DNA from: a virus
IMG/VR virus record: IMGVR_UViG_3300003332_000011
Span: 1-20,858 of that record
Strand: one strand, 5' to 3'
Length of the DNA: 20,858 nt
The translations under genes were made by a program, and so were the position numbers. The first letter of the stretch is position 1. Each line of letters starts with the position of its first letter. This document shows, one piece after another, positions 16,532 through 20,858 of the stretch. The notes below the pieces were generated by a model. It was given only the letters and a program-made list of their open reading frames with translations. It was not told the origin of the DNA and did not search any database.

Positions 16532-16940
16532 GGTCTATAATATCTTCGGCTACAAAATGCGCCTGAACTGGTTTGAGGCACATCACATGTATTGGGGCAT
16601 TCTCATTATGCTCTATGGAATATGGGGCTGTCTATTTTCATACAGGCTCTTTCTAAACTCTCAAAGTCTTATTTTTTCCTCATTTGCAGTAATCCTCCAA
16701 GGTCTGCATATATCATTAATAGGACTTGGGGTATATGTAGCCCGTGATGACATAGAACAGCATCACAAACAGGTAGATAGCCCCTACTATCATTCAGAAA
16801 TTCATTATTGGTACAGGGGGGTATTACCACAATACCCGGGTATCCGATGGATAAATCAAAAGGTGGACTGGCTCTTAGGCCGCCCAGCGCTTGTTCTCCT
16901 AATAACAGCAGTGGCGGTCGCAATTTGGTATTGGAGTTGA
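16524..16940 (+). CDS. Histidine-rich multi-pass membrane protein
   Basis: The frame opens at TTG 16524, overlapping the previous gene by 8 bases, with a GGCGGGG stretch shortly upstream; ATG 16557 is an alternative start without a clear site. The 138-residue protein has hydrophobic segments at about 25-42, 46-72 and 121-137. Histidines cluster near the membrane: H20 and H21 (EAHHMYWG), H62, H80, H81, H90 and H94 (EQHHKQ, YYHSEIHYW). The HHxYWG element before a first membrane helix recurs in small prokaryotic and viral membrane proteins that I have seen, without known function. Position in the lysis block suggests a lysis accessory or superinfection-exclusion role, but metal binding and function are guesses. 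Confidence 0.6.
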   Translation: MNKVYNIFGYKMRLNWFEAHHMYWGILIMLYGIWGCLFSYRLFLNSQSLIFSSFAVILQGLHISLIGLGVYVARDDIEQHHKQVDSPYYHSEIHYWYRGVLPQYPGIRWINQKVDWLLGRPALVLLITAVAVAIWYWS

Positions 16941-16943
16941 AAA

Positions 16944-17183
16944 ATGGACATTGCCGTGGTGGATTTATTAAACCAGGGGTCAAGGCTGGTTGTGACGGCC
17001 GGGGTGCTTGGCACAGTGGGATATTTAAGGGTTATCATGAGAACTATTGAGCTAAACAGTTTTAAACAAGAGGCGACCGACTATGCTCTTGAAAAGTCGT
17101 TGGGTAATGGATATTCTGCTCACAGAAAAGAAAAGCTCGATGAGTTAATGACTGAAAGCAAGTACCGGAAAACAGGCAAATAA
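16944..17183 (+). CDS. Small single-span membrane protein
   Basis: A 79-residue protein with GGAG at 16932-16935 before ATG 16944. Residues 12-30 form one hydrophobic span (SRLVVTAGVLGTVGYL). The rest is a hydrophilic helix with mixed charge (RTIELNSFKQEATDYALEK, HRKEKLDELMTESKYRK). The stop overlaps the next ATG (TAATG). A holin or other lysis-cassette membrane protein is possible given the neighbours, but one span and a long cytoplasmic-type tail are not decisive. Confidence 0.55.
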   Translation: MDIAVVDLLNQGSRLVVTAGVLGTVGYLRVIMRTIELNSFKQEATDYALEKSLGNGYSAHRKEKLDELMTESKYRKTGK

Positions 17184-17488
17184 TGACCGAACAGCGGGAT
17201 ACAAGCACAAGGGGGAAATGGGAGCGCATTAAATACGCTGTCAAAGCTACTGTAAAAAAGCCCTTTACACTGTTTGAGAAAGACGGGAATGGTGGATGGG
17301 ATACTCACGCTGTATCAAGAGTAGCGGTCATGACGGGGTTTATGACTGAATGGATGCACGAAATCTTCTATACCACCGGCACGTATCAACCCGCATGGAG
17401 CATCATTGTTCTTGTAGTCTTAATCCTAGGCTATGAAAAAGCACTTGATAAGATGGCAGAGATAAAGAATGGCAAACCTAGTCCCTAA
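17183..17488 (+). CDS. Small membrane protein, holin candidate
   Basis: The ATG shares a base with the preceding stop (TAATG). The 101-residue protein has a basic N-terminus (RGKWERIKYAVKATVKKP), an acidic glycine loop (EKDGNGGWDTH), a semi-hydrophobic helix (RVAVMTGFMTEWMHEIF) and a clear span at about 70-85 (PAWSIIVLVVLILGYEKAL), with a basic tail. Size, one or two spans, charged ends and a place two genes before the endolysin make it the best holin candidate here. It matches no named holin class that I can recall. Confidence 0.5.
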   Translation: MTEQRDTSTRGKWERIKYAVKATVKKPFTLFEKDGNGGWDTHAVSRVAVMTGFMTEWMHEIFYTTGTYQPAWSIIVLVVLILGYEKALDKMAEIKNGKPSP

Positions 17489-18023
17489 GATCACGCCCTT
17501 TGTGCTTGCACTCATGGCAATAATCTTGGTCGGATATGCCACATGGACACTCAAGCCCCCAGAATACAGAGAAGTCCCCACACACGACACCCTGTATGTC
17601 CCCGCAGATTCAGCGACTATTATCAAGGAAGCCATTAGGGGTAAGATCGTAGGCACCTATGATGAGTTGGTCGAGAAGTTTGGCAAGGTGGTTAAGAAAG
17701 TACGGATTATTGACAGCCTTAATATTGTTGACAGCACTCATTGGGATACTCTTTTATACTCTATACCTACTCTCGAATCAAGGGATACCCTTAACTATTC
17801 AGGGGTGAGCCTATTAAATGAAGATACATTAAGAGTTAGTCTCAGGGTTAGGGTGTACAATCTTGCACTCTTAGAGCCAATTTACGCCATCCAAAACACG
17901 ATTGTAGTAGATAGTATCAAAATAATTGTCCCCCCCGAGCCAGGGGCAAGCCTGCTGTCCAGGATTAAGGAATTGTGGTGGCTTCCCTTGGCAGGTGCGA
18001 TTGCATGGGAGATTATTAGATAA
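17469..18023 (+). CDS. Bitopic membrane protein, possible spanin-like lysis component
   Basis: This 184-residue protein overlaps the previous gene by 20 bases. A hydrophobic helix at 8-27 (ITPFVLALMAIILVGYATW) anchors it. The long middle region is extracytoplasmic in type, with repeated DTL or DSL turns (THDTLYVP, IIDSLNIVDSTHWDTLLY, RDTLNYS). The C-terminus has a second short hydrophobic segment (LWWLPLAGAIAWEIIR). A membrane anchor with a periplasmic body just before the endolysin is typical of inner-membrane spanins in phages of Gram-negative hosts. However, no coiled coil or lipoprotein partner is seen, so this is only a candidate. Confidence 0.5.
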   Translation: MANLVPKITPFVLALMAIILVGYATWTLKPPEYREVPTHDTLYVPADSATIIKEAIRGKIVGTYDELVEKFGKVVKKVRIIDSLNIVDSTHWDTLLYSIPTLESRDTLNYSGVSLLNEDTLRVSLRVRVYNLALLEPIYAIQNTIVVDSIKIIVPPEPGASLLSRIKELWWLPLAGAIAWEIIR

Positions 18024-18469
18024 TGCCGAAGTTTGGACGCAGATCAAAAGAAAAACTGGAAACTGCTGATCCAATTTTGCAAAACCTGTTCAGGGTTGTA
18101 ATCCAATTTATAGACTGCTCAATCATCTTTGGCAACCGTGAATCAGCCGAGCAATTTGAATTATTCAAAAAAGGCCGATCCTTTATTGATAATAAGTGGG
18201 TGATTACAGACAAATCAAAAGTAGTAACCTACAAAGACGGGTTCAAGAAAAAGAGCAAACATAACTACCTGCCATCCAAAGCCGTTGACGTAGTCCCATA
18301 TCCTATTGACTGGGAAGATAGAGAGAAAGCATATTATTTCGCTGGAATTGTCAAAGGGATAGCGTACATGATGGGAATCAAAGTCCGCTGGGGAGGCGAT
18401 TGGGATAGCGACAACGACCTCAAAGACCAAACATTTAACGACCTGTGGCACTGGGAAATCGTCGAATAG
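18023..18469 (+). CDS. Endolysin, M15-type zinc peptidase
   Basis: The ATG overlaps the previous stop. The 148-residue protein has the M15 (VanY/Ply500-like L-alanyl-D-glutamate peptidase) core. SKHNYLPSKAVDV gives zinc ligands H80 and D89, and LWHWEI gives the third ligand H143, with D140 three residues before it as the likely catalytic acid. The spacing D-x-x-H matches that family. Upstream, residues 40-62 (SAEQFELFKKGRSF) form the usual helix before the active site. The enzyme would cut the stem peptide of peptidoglycan at the end of infection. No signal peptide or separate wall-binding domain is present, so release should depend on a holin; four membrane-protein genes lie directly upstream. 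Confidence 0.9.
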   Translation: MPKFGRRSKEKLETADPILQNLFRVVIQFIDCSIIFGNRESAEQFELFKKGRSFIDNKWVITDKSKVVTYKDGFKKKSKHNYLPSKAVDVVPYPIDWEDREKAYYFAGIVKGIAYMMGIKVRWGGDWDSDNDLKDQTFNDLWHWEIVE

Positions 18470-18488
18470 CTTAATATAATACCTCCTA

Positions 18489-18512
18489 GCCCCATGACTT
18501 CGGTTGTGGGGC
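18489..18512 (+). other. UUCG-capped hairpin between lysis and early-type genes
   Basis: GCCCCATGAC (18489-18498) and GTTGTGGGGC (18503-18512) form a 10-bp stem with two G-U pairs, closed by a C(UUCG)G tetraloop. It is very stable for its length but is followed by ATCCACTAAAATT, not a T tract, so it is not a standard intrinsic terminator. A processing or mRNA-stabilising role at the end of the lysis transcript, or an atypical terminator, is possible. Confidence 0.7.
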
Positions 18513-18550
18513 ATCCACTAAAATTGCGCAAACATAATTGCATAAAGTTC

Positions 18551-18578
18551 TTGCATTGTCGCTTTTTGTGTCTAAATT
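18551..18578 (+). promoter_or_regulatory. Weak candidate promoter for early-type genes
   Basis: TTGCAT (18551-18556) and TAAATT (18573-18578) are separated by 16 bases, a partial match to a sigma70-type promoter (3/6 and 4/6). The region 18513-18590 is non-coding and AT-rich, and also holds a TTGCGCAA palindrome at 18524-18531. Support is weak; the location at a module border is the main argument. Confidence 0.25.
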
Positions 18579-18599
18579 ATGTCAAACAATGGAGGTAAT

Positions 18600-18884
18600 A
18601 TGAGCGAAGAACCAGCCCAACCATCAAATTTCGAGCTAGCCCACTCCTCATATTGTAGCGAATGCGAACAACCTGTAGCCGATGAATACGTCAGGGCTGT
18701 CCCGGTTAGTGAAAATGAGGTTGCGAATATCTGTGACTCCTGTTTGGATGCTGAATATTACCAGTGTGAAGCATTTCGGGACGGAGAGCAATGTCAAACA
18801 TACCAGCGCGGGGTTGATGCTGACGACCCTTTAGGGATGTTCTGTAATTATTGTTACAAGCTTTTAAGGAGGCAGACAAAATGA
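18600..18884 (+). CDS. Zinc-ribbon protein with three CxxC motifs
   Basis: ATG 18600 is chosen over ATG 18579 because GGAGGT at 18591-18596 lies just before it. The 94-residue product has CSEC, CDSC and CNYC knuckles plus CEAFRDGEQC, so it probably binds two zinc ions. It is acidic overall with a basic C-terminal tail (KLLRRQTK). The first position after the lysis block and the small size suggest an early regulatory or DNA/RNA-associated protein, but no named family is recognised. The stop overlaps the next start (ATGA), and AAGGAGG near its end serves that gene. Confidence 0.65.
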   Translation: MSEEPAQPSNFELAHSSYCSECEQPVADEYVRAVPVSENEVANICDSCLDAEYYQCEAFRDGEQCQTYQRGVDADDPLGMFCNYCYKLLRRQTK

Positions 18885-19009
18885 AACTGTTTATCTACAA
18901 GCTAAAGGAAGCCATCATCTTTGCTCTTATATGCCTGATGACACTAGGTTTCCTGCACGTATTTTGGACAATCACCGCCTGGTTGTGTGGTGTGGATAGG
19001 GGGTATTAA
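18881..19009 (+). CDS. 42-residue single-span membrane protein
   Basis: ATG 18881 overlaps the previous TGA and has AAGGAGG at 18866-18872. The product starts MKLFIYKLKEA, then has one hydrophobic span (IIFALICLMTLGFLHVFW) and a short end (TAWLCGVDRGY). Its TAA is immediately followed by the next ATG. The strong site, clean frame and zero-gap packing support a real gene; the function is unknown. Confidence 0.65.
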   Translation: MKLFIYKLKEAIIFALICLMTLGFLHVFWTITAWLCGVDRGY

Positions 19010-19336
19010 ATGAAAGTGTTTAGTGTTGAGAAGTTCAAAAGCAGCATGGATGGGGACAGTGTACGTGAGGCGTTGGAATCTGGGTGGCCGCAAAAATGCG
19101 AGGGGTTAACCGCAGAGGAAATGCTTAAGGCTGACTACAGGGTAAACGAGAGTTGGATGATTAAAAAAGAGGCCATTACCGTAACGCTAAAGATGGGGAC
19201 TGGCAGGAAAATCGAAAGTTTTACAATCCCAGCAAAAACCAAAGACAACTTCACTTGGACAATCATTAACAAAATAACGGAACGGGGCTGGCAACTTGAG
19301 CCAGGTGATACAATCGAAATAAGGGAGGAATCTTGA
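19010..19336 (+). CDS. Conserved-type phage hypothetical protein (108 aa)
   Basis: It starts directly after the previous stop, with a GGGGG stretch 7-11 bases upstream. The N-terminal part, MKVFSVEKFKSSM and then W-P-Q-K-CEGLTAEEM and Y-R-V-N-E-S-WM, is a pattern that I recognise from small hypothetical proteins in early regions of phages. The C-terminal half is beta-rich (ITVTLKMGTGRKIESFTIP, LEPGDTIEIREES). No catalytic residue pattern is seen and no function is proposed. Confidence 0.65.
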   Translation: MKVFSVEKFKSSMDGDSVREALESGWPQKCEGLTAEEMLKADYRVNESWMIKKEAITVTLKMGTGRKIESFTIPAKTKDNFTWTIINKITERGWQLEPGDTIEIREES

Positions 19337-19530
19337 ACAGAATTGACCCAAAGAAGTTTGACACCTTCATGAAGCGCAGGGGGACGAAAAACAGTGTCAT
19401 AGCAGAACGCTGTAAGGTCAGTCCCAGCACCGTTACGCGCTGGCGCCGTGGTGAAATCCCAATCAAATCAAAGTATAACAGGGTGATCTGCTACACGCTA
19501 GACGTGCGCATTACAACCCTGAGAAAATAG
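19333..19530 (+). CDS. Small helix-turn-helix DNA-binding protein
   Basis: The start is TTG 19333, overlapping the previous TGA (TTGA), with GGGAGG at 19323-19328. The 65-residue product carries an XRE/Cro-type helix-turn-helix at about residues 21-44 (VIAERCKVSPSTVTRWRRG), with the usual AERCxVSxxTVxRW spacing, and basic flanks. It is about the size of a Cro-like repressor. Its targets are unknown; it precedes the nuclease gene and may regulate the early block. Confidence 0.7.
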   Translation: MNRIDPKKFDTFMKRRGTKNSVIAERCKVSPSTVTRWRRGEIPIKSKYNRVICYTLDVRITTLRK

Positions 19531-19538
19531 GTGGAAAC

Positions 19539-20504
19539 ATGGAAATTGTAAAGCCAGAACCAATCTATATCTCAGATGAAGCTCCTAGGCTAGAGGAGAC
19601 AATTTACAGACTTGATTCAGGGTCACGCAGATTCTATTATATTTTAGATAAAGAAATAGAGTTTTTCGAGTCCATAACTACACTGGCAGGCGAGACCCTA
19701 AAGACTTCACCCTTTTTGGACAAATGGCGAGCTGATCTAGGCTGGGAGGAATCCAAAGCCTTTATGAACGAAAGGGCGTGTTACGGGACATCACTTCACA
19801 TCTTGGCGGGTGAATACCTCATGGGGAACAAGCTGAACCTAGAGGATGACTATATTGAGGCCACACTACAGGCACAGGCGGCGTTAGATGGTGTAAGTTA
19901 TAGCCACCTATGGGTAGATGACTTGAAGCGCGATATGCTCGCTTTTGCTCGGTGGGTTTATGATTATGATGTGACCCCTTTACTGATTGAACAAGTCTTG
20001 GTTCATGACGGACTAGGTGGGGCTATTGATCTTTATTGTGCGCTGACAATCAAGGAAAAAGGATTTTGGGGCGAAGTCTATAAATCGGGGGTTAATAAGG
20101 GCAAACCCAAGGAATCCTATAAAGAGCGCAGGGTTTCAGCAATCGTTGACTTCAAGAGTGGCAGGAAGGGTTTTTATGAATCACATGAGATCCAACTTAA
20201 AATGTACCAAGACTTATTTGAGGCTGTATTCCCCGATGATCCTGTAGATAAACTCTATAACTGGTCGCCCAAAGACTGGCGAACCGAGCCGTCGTATAAT
20301 TTCAAAGACCAAACCCATTGTGATAGTCACGCTAAAATCCCTTATTTAAAAGGATTGGCTTTCTGTAATGGCAGGCCGAGGCCTAAAGACGTTACGGTCT
20401 ATGAAGGGTCGCTGGAAATCGGACAGGACATGACCAAGAATTTTAAAACCATCCCTATTGAAGATTGGATCAGGGGACAACATAAGGAAAATGAAAACAA
20501 TTAA
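19539..20504 (+). CDS. PD-(D/E)XK nuclease, Cas4/RecB-like
   Basis: The 321-residue protein starts at ATG 19539 with GGTGG just upstream. It shows the Cas4/RecB exonuclease order: a motif with histidine (YGTSLHILAGEYL, H87), E151 in LLIEQVLV, GGAID (D164), IVDFKSG (D204, K206) and the following Q-x-x-x-Y (IQLKMYQ, Q219 and Y223). An insertion of about 35 residues (GEVYKSGVNKGKPKES) lies between D164 and D204. The four-cysteine iron-sulphur pattern of many Cas4 proteins is not evident. Phage enzymes of this class process DNA ends in replication or recombination. There is no CRISPR array, so a phage DNA-metabolism role is the best reading. A nested hairpin follows its stop. Confidence 0.8.
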   Translation: MEIVKPEPIYISDEAPRLEETIYRLDSGSRRFYYILDKEIEFFESITTLAGETLKTSPFLDKWRADLGWEESKAFMNERACYGTSLHILAGEYLMGNKLNLEDDYIEATLQAQAALDGVSYSHLWVDDLKRDMLAFARWVYDYDVTPLLIEQVLVHDGLGGAIDLYCALTIKEKGFWGEVYKSGVNKGKPKESYKERRVSAIVDFKSGRKGFYESHEIQLKMYQDLFEAVFPDDPVDKLYNWSPKDWRTEPSYNFKDQTHCDSHAKIPYLKGLAFCNGRPRPKDVTVYEGSLEIGQDMTKNFKTIPIEDWIRGQHKENENN

Positions 20505-20559
20505 GGGTGGCGCTATTATTAGGCTTATCTCTTTGAGCCTTTAAGGGGGCGTCACCCTT
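20503..20559 (+). promoter_or_regulatory. Nested hairpin after the nuclease gene
   Basis: AAGGGTGGCGC (20503-20513) pairs with GCGTCACCCTT (20549-20559) over 11 positions with one G-U. Inside, AGGCT (20521-20525) pairs with AGCCT (20536-20540). The outer stem starts on the nuclease stop codon and ends about 7 bases before the AAGGAG of the next gene. Only TTTAAT follows, so termination would be weak; attenuation, RNA processing or translational control are alternatives. Confidence 0.5.
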
Positions 20560-20578
20560 TAATCTAAGGAGAAGAAAG

Positions 20579-20858
20579 ATGATAACAATTAAGACACAGA
20601 TAGGCAAAAACGTAATCGAGGTAACAGCAGACAACGCCAAGACAGCCATTGAGGAATGCGCTTTTTTCCAAAACCTGCCAACAAAATGTCCCGTGTGTGG
20701 CGAACCAGTTAAGTTCACATTCAGGACACCACAGGATTATAAATTCTATGGCCTTGAATGTACGGGGCCGGATCACCACTCAACGAGTTTCGGCCAGCAC
20801 AAAGACGGCGAAGGGTTGTTTTATAAAAATGCTGAACCGTGGACGTCATACAAGGATC
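20579..20858 (+). CDS. Zinc-ribbon phage protein (3' truncated by window end)
   Basis: ATG 20579 is preceded by AAGGAG at 20566-20571. The open frame runs without a stop to the window edge (93 codons). The sequence begins with a beta/helix segment (MITIKTQIGKNVIEVTADNA), then CPVCGEPVKFTFR, a YKFYGLECTG segment and FGQHKDGEGLFYKN, which looks like a zinc ribbon with CxxC and a later Cys/His partner. I recognise this order from phage proteins found near replication or recombination genes; some are loosely labelled single-strand DNA-associated. The nuclease upstream agrees with that context, but the biochemical role is not established. Confidence 0.65.
   Translation, partial: MITIKTQIGKNVIEVTADNAKTAIEECAFFQNLPTKCPVCGEPVKFTFRTPQDYKFYGLECTGPDHHSTSFGQHKDGEGLFYKNAEPWTSYKD

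Larger units (their letters stand above)
18476..18601 (+). promoter_or_regulatory. Complementary arms that could mask the next gene's ribosome binding site
   Basis: ATAATACCTCC (18476-18486) can pair with GGAGGTAATAT (18591-18601) over 11 positions with one mismatch (A18479/A18598). The second arm covers the Shine-Dalgarno and the first two bases of the start codon of the 18600 gene. The arms enclose the UUCG hairpin. The upstream arm contains ACCTCCT, identical to the 16S anti-Shine-Dalgarno core. Whether the pairing forms in RNA is inference. Confidence 0.4.

Noticed and set aside
18481-18487. ACCTCCT as a minus-strand ribosome binding site (AGGAGGT)
   Set aside because: No start codon follows at a usable distance on the minus strand and no minus-strand gene is supported there.
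18521-18556. Three TTGC elements about 13-14 bases apart as an operator array
   Set aside because: Only four bases are shared, the flanks differ, and the palindrome TTGCGCAA occurs once; chance is enough to explain it.
18579-18599. Upstream ATG for the CxxC protein
   Set aside because: GGAGGT lies after this codon and just before ATG 18600; no site precedes 18579.
19539-20504. CRISPR-associated Cas4
   Set aside because: No repeat-spacer array and no other cas gene in the window; the phage context fits a phage nuclease better.

Overview
The window is a stretch of a tailed-phage genome (or a prophage or environmental phage contig), most likely a short-tailed podovirus-type phage of an unidentified bacterium. 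Every supported gene is on the + strand. Genes are packed head to tail with overlaps of a few bases, most starts have clear Shine-Dalgarno sequences, and I see no rRNA, tRNA, CRISPR array, integrase, transposase or metabolic gene. The host cannot be named from the sequence.

Layout: (1) 1-2090, virion genes: the 3' end of one decoration-like protein, a second protein with a homologous C-terminal domain, and two probable head-tail adaptor proteins. (2) 2102-5842, a 1246-residue tail-tube/nozzle protein with beta-propeller character. (3) 5826-14660, a small linker gene, then three genes placed where podoviruses keep ejected internal virion proteins: a 292-residue protein ending in a peptidoglycan-binding domain, a 285-residue basic helical protein, and a 2303-residue polyvalent protein with a hydrophobic segment, an HEWTH metallopeptidase motif, a conserved cassette of unknown function and a C-terminal region typical of giant phage proteins. 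(4) 14661-14775, a composite hairpin with a T-rich tail, read as a terminator. (5) 14776-16531, a small beta protein, a tail fibre or appendage protein and two small genes. (6) 16524-18469, four small membrane proteins and an M15-type zinc peptidase endolysin: the lysis module. (7) 18470-18599, a non-coding junction with a UUCG hairpin and a segment complementary to the next gene's ribosome binding site. (8) 18600-20858, small early-type genes (zinc-ribbon protein, 42-residue membrane protein, HTH protein), a Cas4/RecB-like nuclease, a nested hairpin and a truncated zinc-ribbon gene.

Taken together, the order runs from late virion assembly and genome ejection (1-14660), through host recognition and lysis (14776-18469), into what looks like the start of an early or DNA-metabolism block. 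The most unusual item is the giant polyvalent protein, followed by the RNA-level structures at the module borders. All functional statements come from reading motifs and context by eye; no database search was run.
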